Shown here: one piece after another, positions 43,842 through 53,390 of the stretch | Layout: the number at the start of each line of letters is the position of its first letter | How positions within the stretch are numbered: position 1 is the stretch's first letter | From: Bacillota bacterium | Lineage (GTDB): Bacteria > Bacillota > Clostridia > Acetivibrionales > JAEXSP01 | Direction of reading: 5' to 3' | DNA length: 64,000 nucleotides | Assembly (NCBI GenBank): GCA_023453795.1 | Contig: JAEXSP010000019.1 | Location: forward strand, 310,001-374,000 | Notes under the pieces: model-generated | What the model was told of the DNA's origin: nothing | What the model saw: the letters and a program-made list of their open reading frames with translations, nothing else | The model's database searches: none | Made by a program: the position numbers and the translations under genes

Positions 43842-45242
43842 ATGAATCTTAGGCTGTTTTTTGTTATTTTGATATCTAAACTTGCAATCAAAATCTGCCG
43901 CTTTCTGCACCTGGGAGGAACAAGCTTTCCCGGAAAGCTGGCCAGAAAGCTTTATCCCTATATATTGAAAGCTATTGCTGCCGGTCACCGGATCATAATG
44001 GTTACAGGCACCAACGGCAAAACAACAACTACAAGCATGATTGGACACATACTGTCTGAGAATGGAATTAGATATATATCAAATAAATCAGGGGCAAATC
44101 TTGAATACGGCATAATTACTACATTCATTGAATCGTATAGGTTTGGGCGAAAAAATGATGAAACAGCTTTGCTGGAGATAGACGAGGCTGCATTTCCCAA
44201 GGTTGTTGCAAACCTTGAACCTGATTGTATTGTTGTCACTAATTTCTTCAGAGACCAGCTCGACAGATACGGAGAGATTTACACTACCGTGAATAAAATA
44301 CAAAAAAGTATTGAAAACCTAAAAAAAACCAAACTTATCCTTAATGCTGATGACTCTTTATGCTCATCTTTGGGAAGGAATTCTTCTATTGAAAAGCTTT
44401 ACTATGGGTTTGAAAAAAGCCTCAATTTCGACGCAAGCGTAAACAACAGCAGCGATGCCGCATATTGCATCTATTGCAAAACAAAGTATGATTATGCAAA
44501 CCGTATTTACGGACATTTGGGCGGTTACTCCTGCCCGAATTGCCATTACAGCAGCCCCGAAGCTGATGTCATGTGTTCTGCGCTCATTGAAGCTTCAGAC
44601 AAATATTCGTTAATAGAGCTTTCAACCAGTCTTCCATCCGATAAAAAAGAAGTTCAGAATAATATTGTGAAAATAAACGTTCCCGGGCTTTACAACATAT
44701 ACAACTCAATGTCTGCAGTAACATGCGGCTTAGCATTGGGACTGTCTTTGGAAAACTCGGTTAAAGCGCTTGAAAGATTTGAAAACAGCTTTGGCAGGAT
44801 GGAGAATATAAGAATATCAAACCTTAACATTAATATTATACTTGTGAAGAATCCAACAGGCTTTAATCAGGTCTTGGAATACCTCTCTTCATTTCCTGAA
44901 GTAAATCAGCTTGCACTCCTTATTAATGACAATGCTGCCGACGGCAGGGATATTTCCTGGCTATGGGACGTTGAGTTTGAAAAGCTATCCGGACATCAAG
45001 ATAGGTTCGAAAAGATTTATGTCTCTGGCACAAGGGCTGAAGATATGGCATTGAGACTTAAATATGCCGGCTTCGACACCAAAAGGATCGAGCTTGTAAA
45101 AGATTACAATAAAATAATCAACAGTGCAATTTCCAATAATTATCCGGAAAAAAGCTTCTGCATTCTCCCCACTTATACCGCTTTGCTTGAGATAAGAAGG
45201 GTTCTTCAAAAGAAAATCAGACTTAAGGAAATCTGGAAATAA
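43842..45242 (+). CDS. murT: MurT, lipid II isoglutaminyl synthase Mur-ligase subunit
   Basis: This 466-residue protein has a short hydrophobic N-terminus, the Mur-ligase P-loop VTGTNGKTTTTSM (about 54-66) and the ALLEIDEAAFP and NFFRDQLDRYGE motifs. A four-cysteine zinc ribbon follows (CIYC near 207, CPNC near 230). The C-terminal DUF1727 domain contains the MurT-specific LINDNAADGRDISWLWD. MurT amidates the alpha-carboxyl of D-Glu in lipid II using ammonia from the glutaminase GatD. GatD normally lies directly next to murT but is absent here; the next gene is an LTA synthase. GGAGAGG precedes the ATG. Confidence 0.93.
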   Translation: MNLRLFFVILISKLAIKICRFLHLGGTSFPGKLARKLYPYILKAIAAGHRIIMVTGTNGKTTTTSMIGHILSENGIRYISNKSGANLEYGIITTFIESYRFGRKNDETALLEIDEAAFPKVVANLEPDCIVVTNFFRDQLDRYGEIYTTVNKIQKSIENLKKTKLILNADDSLCSSLGRNSSIEKLYYGFEKSLNFDASVNNSSDAAYCIYCKTKYDYANRIYGHLGGYSCPNCHYSSPEADVMCSALIEASDKYSLIELSTSLPSDKKEVQNNIVKINVPGLYNIYNSMSAVTCGLALGLSLENSVKALERFENSFGRMENIRISNLNINIILVKNPTGFNQVLEYLSSFPEVNQLALLINDNAADGRDISWLWDVEFEKLSGHQDRFEKIYVSGTRAEDMALRLKYAGFDTKRIELVKDYNKIINSAISNNYPEKSFCILPTYTALLEIRRVLQKKIRLKEIWK

Positions 45243-45451
45243 ATAAAGCATTTGCAGCTAATTGGTTTATGTATTTTGTGTGAATATTGCATTATTGTTA
45301 TTGAAACCTTGAGATAATTGATATAAAATTAAAAAAGTGTTAAAAAGAAGTTAAGAAAACGTATACAATAAATTTATTTGAGAGCAGGCTTACAAGATAT
45401 ATAAAGCTTGTCTAAGCGACAATTTCGCATATTTTGAAAGGGGTCCTTATT

Positions 45452-47323
45452 TTGTCAAGATTTATCTCTTTTTTGAAGAAAAACATAATTCTTCATCGTT
45501 TTGTGCTGTCAGAAGTGCTTTTCTTTGTATTCATTTTTGGTTATATGCTTGTTAAAGCTTTATATTTCCAGCTTTCAACCGGAATAAGTTCAACTACCTC
45601 GATATTTTTTAATTCCATGCTGGGTATGACTGTTTCCATATTACTCATGCTCACTTCCTTTGTTCTGCTTATAACGAATAAACGCCGTAAACTCGGAATG
45701 ATAATCCTTGATGTCATTTTGACCGTAATTTTGCTTTCGGACCTTATTTATTACCGTTATTACCATAGTGCAATATCGGTTCCCGTGCTGCTTCAAATAG
45801 GTCTTGTCAGTTCGCTCGGCGATAGCATCAAGGGCCTGCTGAAGTTCTGGGATATCTTATATATTATAGATATTCCGATTTTCATAGCGGCATCAATATT
45901 TATGAAAAGATTTTTCACCATCAAAGCAAGGTTTGTTCGGAAATTAATCCCTTCCCTGGCTATACTTTTAATAAGTTCGGTTGCATGCGCAGTTATTTAT
46001 GCGAACATAGACAAAACAATGTTTAAGTATGATAAGAACTACGTTGTAAAAGAGCTTGGGGTTTTATGCTTCCATGCTTATGATACAGGCGGATATATCC
46101 AGGCAAATGTTTTGGCGGATAAATCCCTGACAGCCGAGGACAAAAAAGCTATACAGCAATTATATTCAAATAAGCCTAAGACTACGAGCAAGTATAAAGA
46201 TATAGCCAAAGGCAAAAATCTTATGATCATTCAGCTTGAAGCCATCCAGGCCTTCTTCATTAACAGGCAGATAAACGGCATGGAAATAACGCCCAACATG
46301 AATAAGCTCGTTAAAGAAAATGTATACTTCAACAATTTCTTTTATCAGATCGGGGGAGGAAATACCTCCGATGCAGAATTTATGACAAATACCTCCATGT
46401 ACCCGGTTTTGGATGGGGCAGTATATTTCAGGTATCCAGTAAACACATATCATTCCATAGCAAAGATGCTTACAGCCCAAGGGTATACTGCAAACAGCTT
46501 CCATGGCTATGAACCAAGCTTCTGGAACAGAACCAACATGCATAGGAATCTCGGCTTTGACAAATTTTACAGCAACAAGGACTTTAAAATTGATCAGGTA
46601 AGAGGCTGGGGACTCAGCGACCTGTCAATGTTCCGGCAGGCAGTCGAAAAAATCGCTGCTTTTGACAAGCCTTCATATAGTTTTCTGATTACTCTTTCGA
46701 GCCATTTTTCCTACGGTTCGTTCAGTAATTATCAGTTTAATGTTGCTCCTTATGACGGGACTACTTTAGGAAACTACATTAGGGCCGCTCACTATGTTGA
46801 TTATTGCATCGGTGAACTTGTAAGTGACTTAAAAGCAAGAGGATTGTACGATAAGACTGTTCTTGCCATATATGGCGATCACTTCGGCATTCCGAAATAT
46901 CAGGGCTCCGATTTGAGAAAATTCCTCAATCTTGATGACAGCGATGCGGATTGGATGTCGGTTCAAAAAGTCCCGTTCATCCTTCACTGTCCCGGTTTGC
47001 CAAAAGGATTGGTTGTAGAAACAACAGGCGGGCAAATGGATACTCTCCCTACTCTTGCAAACCTGATGGGTTTTGATTCGACATATGCAATGGGCAAGGA
47101 TCTCCTTAATACAAAGAAAGGTTATGCCGTACTCAGAAACGGTTCTGTTGCTACAGATACCTACTACTACTTCAGCGATACCGATACGGCTGTAAGAATA
47201 AAAGATAAGAAGGAACTGAAAAAAGAAGATTATCAGGATGAAGTTCTAAAATTCAAAGAAGATCTCAGAACATCTGAAATGATCTTACAAAAAGATGCAT
47301 TCAAATCATACAAGCTTAAATAA
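45452..47323 (+). CDS. LTA synthase family sulfatase-fold protein, paralog 1
   Basis: This 623-residue protein has five N-terminal membrane helices (up to about 195) and an extracellular sulfatase/LtaS domain. Metal and catalytic motifs are LMIIQLEAIQ (Glu), GGGNTSDAEF (nucleophile Thr), SFHGYEPSFWNR, TLSSHF and AIYGDHFG (Asp-His). LtaS enzymes polymerise glycerol-phosphate from phosphatidylglycerol into lipoteichoic acid. Paralogs can be primases or transfer phosphoglycerol to other glycans. The start is TTG with GGGG 8 bases upstream; a TTG at 45434 lacks one. It is the first of three tandem paralogs. Confidence 0.9.
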   Translation: MSRFISFLKKNIILHRFVLSEVLFFVFIFGYMLVKALYFQLSTGISSTTSIFFNSMLGMTVSILLMLTSFVLLITNKRRKLGMIILDVILTVILLSDLIYYRYYHSAISVPVLLQIGLVSSLGDSIKGLLKFWDILYIIDIPIFIAASIFMKRFFTIKARFVRKLIPSLAILLISSVACAVIYANIDKTMFKYDKNYVVKELGVLCFHAYDTGGYIQANVLADKSLTAEDKKAIQQLYSNKPKTTSKYKDIAKGKNLMIIQLEAIQAFFINRQINGMEITPNMNKLVKENVYFNNFFYQIGGGNTSDAEFMTNTSMYPVLDGAVYFRYPVNTYHSIAKMLTAQGYTANSFHGYEPSFWNRTNMHRNLGFDKFYSNKDFKIDQVRGWGLSDLSMFRQAVEKIAAFDKPSYSFLITLSSHFSYGSFSNYQFNVAPYDGTTLGNYIRAAHYVDYCIGELVSDLKARGLYDKTVLAIYGDHFGIPKYQGSDLRKFLNLDDSDADWMSVQKVPFILHCPGLPKGLVVETTGGQMDTLPTLANLMGFDSTYAMGKDLLNTKKGYAVLRNGSVATDTYYYFSDTDTAVRIKDKKELKKEDYQDEVLKFKEDLRTSEMILQKDAFKSYKLK

Positions 47324-47349
47324 CATTACAAAAGATTACGATCTATTAA

Positions 47350-47372
47350 CCGGGAGAATTTGTTTCTCCCGG
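47350..47372 (+). terminator. Intercistronic hairpin between LTA synthase paralogs 1 and 2
   Basis: CCGGGAGAA (47350-47358) and TTCTCCCGG (47364-47372) form a perfect 9-bp stem with loop TTTGT. It is followed by CTTATAATTTG, a poor U-run. It may be a partial terminator or an mRNA-stability element setting relative levels of the paralogs. Confidence 0.5.
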
Positions 47373-47398
47373 CTTATAATTTGAAAGAAGGGGTTTTT

Positions 47399-49276
47399 TT
47401 GGCTACCTTGCTGGCATTTAAACAAAAGCTTGAAAAAAATCGTTTATTTATAATTGAAATTTCTTTTGCACTTGTTTTTATTATTGCTGTTTTATTGAAA
47501 TCTTTATATTTCCAATATACAAGCGAAATAATGGAACGCCCTTATGTGCCTTCAGCCTATATAAACATGTTTTTGTCTACTCTTAGTATTGTGGTTTTTA
47601 TTTGCTTTTTGGTTTTTATTGCATTTAATAAAAGAAGAAAAACTGCTTTCTTGATTGTTAACCTTCTTCTTTCGATTCTTCTCTTTGCAGATACCATTAA
47701 TTTCAGGAAATACCATACAGGCTTAACCATATCCTCCTTTTTTGAAATCCAGTTCGGCAATTTCGGTTCAATGGGCGGATTTGCTAAGGGTTTGCTAAAA
47801 TTAACCGATCTGTCGTATATAATAGATTTTCCTTTTATAGTCTTCGGAATGATAAAATTGAGGCGCAGAGTAGTAAAAATTCATATTCTTAAGCGTGCAA
47901 TAGTATCTTTGGCGATTATGATCGCATGCTCCGCATTGTTTGCGGTTAACAACAGGACAGTTGACCATAGCGGCTTTGTATACTATAAGGATTCTGCGAT
48001 TAAATATCTTGGCATTTATTATTATCATTATTATGATATCCATGGTTACGTTAAACAAAAACTTAAGATAAACAGCCGTCTCAGCAAGGAAGATAAGGCC
48101 ACTCTGGTAAGCTTCTTCAAAAATAAGACTACGGCTGTAACGGCACCTGAATATAAAGGAATTGCACAGGGCAAAAACCTGATAATTGTACAATTGGAAT
48201 CTATACAGGACTTTTTCATTAATAAGAAGCTTAACGGACATGAAATAACTCCTAACATGAACAAGCTTATTAAGGACAGCATTTATTTCAGTAATTTCCA
48301 TTACCAGATAGGCAGCGGTAATACTTCCGATGCTGAGTTTTTAACAAATAACTCGCTGTATCCTTTACGTGACAGTTCTGTTTATTACCAGTATCCTTCA
48401 AACAAATACGAATCCTTGCCAAATATACTCAAAAGCAAAGGCTATAATGTCTATGCATTCCATGCTTATAAGCCGGGGTTCTGGAATAGGGCCGAGATGT
48501 ACAAGGCTATAGGGTTTAATAAATTCTATAGTGAAAAGGATTTCAAGCAGGACGAAGTTATAGGCATCGGAATCAGCGACACCTCTTTATTTCGTCAAAG
48601 CCTTGCAAAGATAGATAAGAGTAAGCCCTTTTACAGCTTTATGATAACGCTTTCCAGCCACTTCCCATTTGATTATTTCGGCAGCAAATATTCTTTTGGC
48701 GTCGGGAAATATGAAGGTACTACATTCGGCAGGTATATAAAAGCTACAAATTATGTCGATAATAGCATTGGAGAGCTTGTAAAAGCGTTGAAAAAGGAAG
48801 GTTTGTACGATAATACCGTACTGGTTATATATGGTGATCACTATGGAGTTGCCAGATATCAGAGTGAAGATTTAAGAGATTATCTTAAAACAACTAACAG
48901 CGATATTGACTGGTTCAAGTATCAAAAGGTACCTTGCATACTTCATTATCCGGGACTGAAAAACGGCGACATAGTTGCAACTACCGGCGGTCAAATAGAT
49001 ATAATGCCCACTCTGGCCAATATAATGGGGTTTAGTGCACCTCACATGCTGGGCAAGGATCTTCTCAATACAAAAGATGGCTTTGCCGTATTAAGAAACG
49101 GGTCCTTCTATACCGACAAGTACTTTTACTATAGTGAAACTGACACTGCATATGATCTTGATACAAAGCAGCCTATTGATAAGAGCATATTGGCTGATAA
49201 ACTGAAAAAACACCTTAATGAATTAAGGATTTCCGATATGATCATTCAGAACAATGCTTTAAAAAAATTGAAATAG
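47399..49276 (+). CDS. LTA synthase family sulfatase-fold protein, paralog 2
   Basis: This 625-residue protein has the same architecture as its neighbours: five membrane helices, then the LtaS domain with LIIVQLESIQ, GSGNTSDAEF, AFHAYKPGFWNR, TLSSHFPF and VIYGDHYG. The start is TTG with AGGGG a few bases before it; the upstream ATG at 47360 lies inside the preceding hairpin. All expected catalytic residues are present, so it is probably active. Its specific polymer or acceptor is unknown. Confidence 0.9.
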   Translation: MATLLAFKQKLEKNRLFIIEISFALVFIIAVLLKSLYFQYTSEIMERPYVPSAYINMFLSTLSIVVFICFLVFIAFNKRRKTAFLIVNLLLSILLFADTINFRKYHTGLTISSFFEIQFGNFGSMGGFAKGLLKLTDLSYIIDFPFIVFGMIKLRRRVVKIHILKRAIVSLAIMIACSALFAVNNRTVDHSGFVYYKDSAIKYLGIYYYHYYDIHGYVKQKLKINSRLSKEDKATLVSFFKNKTTAVTAPEYKGIAQGKNLIIVQLESIQDFFINKKLNGHEITPNMNKLIKDSIYFSNFHYQIGSGNTSDAEFLTNNSLYPLRDSSVYYQYPSNKYESLPNILKSKGYNVYAFHAYKPGFWNRAEMYKAIGFNKFYSEKDFKQDEVIGIGISDTSLFRQSLAKIDKSKPFYSFMITLSSHFPFDYFGSKYSFGVGKYEGTTFGRYIKATNYVDNSIGELVKALKKEGLYDNTVLVIYGDHYGVARYQSEDLRDYLKTTNSDIDWFKYQKVPCILHYPGLKNGDIVATTGGQIDIMPTLANIMGFSAPHMLGKDLLNTKDGFAVLRNGSFYTDKYFYYSETDTAYDLDTKQPIDKSILADKLKKHLNELRISDMIIQNNALKKLK

Positions 49277-49320
49277 ATATTAACAACTACTTATAATAAT
49301 TTCACTATGGAGGTTAATCC

Positions 49321-51180
49321 ATGAAAACCGTTACTATTTTTAACAAAAAAATTAACTTGAATATTTCAGTAATTGTAGAAGTCTTATTTTTCGGCTATTT
49401 TTTAATGTCAATATTCATGAAGTGCGCTTATTTTCAGTTTTCAAACAGATTAAACGGAAGACCTCTGACGCATATCGCGAATATAAAGATGTATATGTCG
49501 ACATTGGGAATCATACTTATCATATCCTCTATCGCCTTTATATTTTTTAAAAAGCGCAGAGTAATAATGCTTGTTATTATTGATTTTTTGCTTACTCTTC
49601 TGCTTATATCAGATACTCTGTATTTCAGGTATTTTCATGATGCAGTAACTGTTTCGGTAATAGCCCAGGCAACTTTGCTGGGCTCCCTCGGAGACAGCAT
49701 TTCAAACCTTTTAAGAATAAAGGACATAATTTTTGTTATTGACTTCCCTGTTTTGATTGCGGGAATAATTTTCCTCCATAAAAAAGGTATGTACAGCGTG
49801 GGTATAATTAAAAGGCTTGTCATATCAGTACTGCTGATAGCAATCGGAACTGTTTCCTTCTACACTGCTTACAGCCGTGTTCAAAAGAGCATGTTCCATT
49901 TCGACAAAAACTATATAATTAAAAGCCTTGGAATTCTCCAATTTCATGCAGATGACCTCGAAACCTACGTAAAAGAGAACCTATTTTCTTCCAACTCTCC
50001 TACAGCTTCAGAAAGAAAGGTTGTCGACAGCTTCTTCAAAACAAAGGTTATAGAAGGAAATTCACTTAATGGCATAGCTAAAGGCAAAAATTTGATTATA
50101 CTTCAGAGCGAAGCGCTGCAAAGCTTCCTGATTAATCTTAAGGTAAACGGAGTTGAAGTTACTCCAAACATCAATAAGCTTATGAAGGAAAGTGTATCTT
50201 TCAGTAATTTCTATTACCAGGCCTCAAGGGGTAAAACTTCTGATGCAGAGTTATTGTGCAATGCTTCACTTTACCCGGTTACCGACGGCTCGGTTTATTT
50301 CAAATATCCTACCAGGACTTATCATTCTATAGCAGAAATGCTTAAAGCTGCCGGGTACACCGCTAATTCTTATCACGCTTATGATCCAAGCTTCTACAAT
50401 AGAACAGTAGCGCATAGGTCATTGGGCTTTAAAAAGTTCTACAGCAAATCCGATTTCAAAATAGATCAGATTGAAGGATGGGGATTGAGCGATGAATCTT
50501 TTTACAGGCAGGTTCTGGACAAGCTCGACAAATCCAAACCGTCATACAGCTTTTTAATAAGTCTTTCAAGCCACTACCCCTTCAACCAGTATCAGGATTT
50601 CCCTTTTGATGTGGGCAGTCTTAATAAGACCTTGCTCGGCAATTATATTAAGGCAGAAAACTATGCAGACAAATGCGTTGGTGTGCTTATTGACGAGTTG
50701 AAAAAAAGAGGTCTTTATGACAATACTGTGTTTGTATTGTACGGCGATCATTATGGAATCCCTCTTGATGTCGGCAAGCCTCTTTTGAAGTATCTTAATC
50801 TGCCCGATAATGAGCTGGAATGGGCTAAGCTTCAAAAGGTTCCGTTTATTATTCATTATCCCGGATTGAAGAATGGCGAAACAATGAATATAACTGGCGG
50901 TCAGATCGACATAATGCCGACAATTGCGAATATTATGGGTGTTAAAAGCCAATATGCTTTAGGAAAGGACCTGTTTAACACCTCCAAGGGCTATGCTGTA
51001 TTCAGGGACGGTTCGGTTGTTACCGACAATTATTTCTTTATCAGCAATGCAAACAAGGTATTTGATATTAAAACGAGTGGCATTTTGGACAAAAATTCTA
51101 TCATGTCTGACCTGACAAAATATCAGAATGAGCTTACAGTTTCAGATATAATCATTAAGAAGAATGCGTTCAAGAAATAA
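49321..51180 (+). CDS. LTA synthase family sulfatase-fold protein, paralog 3
   Basis: This 619-residue protein has five membrane helices and the LtaS domain: LIILQSEALQ (Glu kept, preceding Leu replaced by Ser), RGKTSDAELL (Thr; Lys as in classical LtaS GKTSD), SYHAYDPSFYNR, SLSSHYPF and VLYGDHYG. It starts at an ATG with GGAGG upstream, 44 bases after paralog 2. Variation around the nucleophile (GNTSD in paralogs 1 and 2, GKTSD here) hints at different roles, for example primase versus polymerase; this is inference. Confidence 0.9.
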   Translation: MKTVTIFNKKINLNISVIVEVLFFGYFLMSIFMKCAYFQFSNRLNGRPLTHIANIKMYMSTLGIILIISSIAFIFFKKRRVIMLVIIDFLLTLLLISDTLYFRYFHDAVTVSVIAQATLLGSLGDSISNLLRIKDIIFVIDFPVLIAGIIFLHKKGMYSVGIIKRLVISVLLIAIGTVSFYTAYSRVQKSMFHFDKNYIIKSLGILQFHADDLETYVKENLFSSNSPTASERKVVDSFFKTKVIEGNSLNGIAKGKNLIILQSEALQSFLINLKVNGVEVTPNINKLMKESVSFSNFYYQASRGKTSDAELLCNASLYPVTDGSVYFKYPTRTYHSIAEMLKAAGYTANSYHAYDPSFYNRTVAHRSLGFKKFYSKSDFKIDQIEGWGLSDESFYRQVLDKLDKSKPSYSFLISLSSHYPFNQYQDFPFDVGSLNKTLLGNYIKAENYADKCVGVLIDELKKRGLYDNTVFVLYGDHYGIPLDVGKPLLKYLNLPDNELEWAKLQKVPFIIHYPGLKNGETMNITGGQIDIMPTIANIMGVKSQYALGKDLFNTSKGYAVFRDGSVVTDNYFFISNANKVFDIKTSGILDKNSIMSDLTKYQNELTVSDIIIKKNAFKK

Positions 51181-51215
51181 CTATAAAGTATTTCTAGAGA
51201 TTTATAAATACAAAA

Positions 51216-51253
51216 TTGAGGAATGTTGTCATTGCAGCATTCCTCAATTTTTA
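51216..51253 (+). terminator. Terminator of the LTA synthase cluster
   Basis: GAGGAATG (51218-51225) and CATTCCTC (51238-51245) form a perfect stem with a 12-base loop. AATTTTTAT follows on the plus strand, about 40 bases after paralog 3. The stem can also act on the minus strand, after the protease gene. Confidence 0.8.
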
Positions 51254-51299
51254 TCTCTTAAATATCAAATTTCTTAATATACCGAGCATCCTTCTCCGA

Positions 51300-53390
51300 T
51301 TATGAAGGAAATTGGGTGATGCTTCCCATGAGGTATTGCTTCAGCAGCGCAAAATCAATTGCATCCCTGTAATTATCATTATTCAGATCCATAACATATT
51401 GATAATCGGCGATTGTTGTTTCATCTACAATTTTCAGCAGATATTGCTTATATAAAGCAAGATCCAGTGCATCCACATATCCATCGCCATCCAGGTCACC
51501 CTTCTTACCGGCAGGATCCACCGTAATGGTGACTGTGTCGTAGGATGAAAGTGCACCATCGCTTGCGGTAAGCCTCAATACGTATGTTCCTGCTGCCGAG
51601 AAGCTTGCAGTTGTAGCCTTCGCGCTTGCGTTGCCGAAGGTTACCGTACCGGAACCGGAATCCTTGGTCCAGGTAGTGGTTAGGGTATTGTTAGGTTTTC
51701 CGTCATCGGTGACTGTTCCCGAAAGGTTAGCAGCTGCCGGCAGAGTTATTTTTTGGTCGTTTCCGGCCTCTACAACAGGAGCCTGGTTTATGCTGTTGCC
51801 TTTTACAAAGGTCATGGTATCCCCGATTGCGCCTATATTGGATATTATAATCCCGGAATTGGTATTGTTATGCCATTTGGCGTTGGGTACAGTACTATCA
51901 TTAAAGACTGTCTTGTAACCTGCATGGAACAGGTCACCGTCTGCACCGCTGTTTATTCTTCTTTCAAGCTGGTTCAATCCGTCGGACTGCTCTACCGCAA
52001 CCATGAAAGGCTTGGTGTTATCGCTGTTGTCGCCGTCTTCATCTACGTGCCATATTAGCAGTCCTTCATCAGGGAAGTCTGAATAACGTCCGGATTTCCG
52101 TATATTCTCGATAAGGAAATACTCATCTGAATACGAACCGTTCCAACGGTATACCTTTTGTGTTCCATTTGGATTTGCAGGCGCAGTTACAGTCGCTCCT
52201 TCGGTTACATTATTTAAAACAGAAGTACTGTTCCATCCTGTGATTATATTTCTGCAGTATGGATCCGGTGGGGGCGGATTTTTTTCATTTTTTGAGTATG
52301 ACATTACTGAATACATTCCACAGCCGTTTGTACTCCCGTCATAGTCGTAAAGATCGGGGTAGTTGCATATCATATGACCGTTTTCATGGCAGAAGGTACC
52401 TATAGACAAATCATTGCCGATATTTGAAATCTCATATTTATATGTACTTACACCGTCTGCGCTGAAATTCACCCAGCCCTGATGGGGCCATATGCCCTCA
52501 CCCCACCCTACGTCTGGATCTCCGGCATATAATATGTTTACAGCTAAAATTTTTTTTCTTGAATCAGTAGTCAGGGTTGCATAATTGAAGCCTGTTGAGT
52601 CAAGCCATTGCAGTGCTTCAGTTACCAGCTCTACTGCACGCTGTGCATAAGGAACACTGGTGTCGTTATAGTAGCTTTTAGGGTGCTTTGCGGTATAGAA
52701 GCCGTTTACAGAGTTGGTATATGTCATGCTTCCACCAGATATGTCATAATAGTAGTCGCGTACCGAACCGTTGTTATTGTACCCGGTATAACCCGCCTTG
52801 TTAATCATATCGGTTATGTTGGCTTTGGAGATGGTACTGGACTCGTTAGGGAAATTTATAAGTATGGTCAAACCGGTAACATTACCTGCTAGTGGGGCTG
52901 CTAGTGGAGCTGCTTGTACAACTTCAGACTGCTTGTCGCCAGTCGGAGTAGAGACTGCATAAAAAGAACTTTCCATATTATTCTTGTATTTCAGAAGCTG
53001 TTTCTTTGTGATATCCCTTTTATTTTTGATAGATTCCGGCTTTATTCTCATATGCTTTGAAGAACTACCATTTCCAGCAGCCTTTGTTTCTATCCTTGCA
53101 GACCCTTTGTAGATTTCCCCGGACGATATATATTCCATACCATCATTGCTCAAAACTGCGTAGCATATCCATCCTGTTTTCGGATCACGGCATAGGGTAT
53201 AACCGTCTACGCTTTCGACATCCTGATAGTATTCGTCTCCCGACACCTTTACCTCAACCTTTGTATTATCGGGCTGTTTAAGATAAAAGGATTTGTTGAG
53301 GTAGGGAGAGGCATAAGCGTTGATAGAGAAAAGAATTATTAGACTAAAAAAAGCAGATACTATTAATGTTAATTTAGTAAGCCTTTTCAT
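51300..53390 (-). CDS. Secreted M6 metalloprotease with type I dockerin (cellulosomal)
   Basis: This 696-residue protein has a signal peptide (1-27, ending NAYAS), a propeptide-like region (30-165) and an M6/immune-inhibitor-A-like zinc protease domain (about 170-520). The zinc motif is FCHENGHMICNYPDLYDYD, with the Met-turn candidate YSVMSYS. A PKD/Ig-like domain follows (APVVEAGNDQKITLP...LRLTASDGAL). The C-terminal type I dockerin has two calcium loops, GDLDGDGYVDALDLALYKQYL and MDLNNDNYRDAIDFALLKQYL; the recognition pairs are Ala-Leu and Ala-Ile. The dockerin would plug the protease into a scaffoldin cohesin, so it may process cellulosomal or substrate proteins. GGAGG precedes the ATG. 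Confidence 0.92.
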   Translation of the reverse strand: MKRLTKLTLIVSAFFSLIILFSINAYASPYLNKSFYLKQPDNTKVEVKVSGDEYYQDVESVDGYTLCRDPKTGWICYAVLSNDGMEYISSGEIYKGSARIETKAAGNGSSSKHMRIKPESIKNKRDITKKQLLKYKNNMESSFYAVSTPTGDKQSEVVQAAPLAAPLAGNVTGLTILINFPNESSTISKANITDMINKAGYTGYNNNGSVRDYYYDISGGSMTYTNSVNGFYTAKHPKSYYNDTSVPYAQRAVELVTEALQWLDSTGFNYATLTTDSRKKILAVNILYAGDPDVGWGEGIWPHQGWVNFSADGVSTYKYEISNIGNDLSIGTFCHENGHMICNYPDLYDYDGSTNGCGMYSVMSYSKNEKNPPPPDPYCRNIITGWNSTSVLNNVTEGATVTAPANPNGTQKVYRWNGSYSDEYFLIENIRKSGRYSDFPDEGLLIWHVDEDGDNSDNTKPFMVAVEQSDGLNQLERRINSGADGDLFHAGYKTVFNDSTVPNAKWHNNTNSGIIISNIGAIGDTMTFVKGNSINQAPVVEAGNDQKITLPAAANLSGTVTDDGKPNNTLTTTWTKDSGSGTVTFGNASAKATTASFSAAGTYVLRLTASDGALSSYDTVTITVDPAGKKGDLDGDGYVDALDLALYKQYLLKIVDETTIADYQYVMDLNNDNYRDAIDFALLKQYLMGSITQFPS

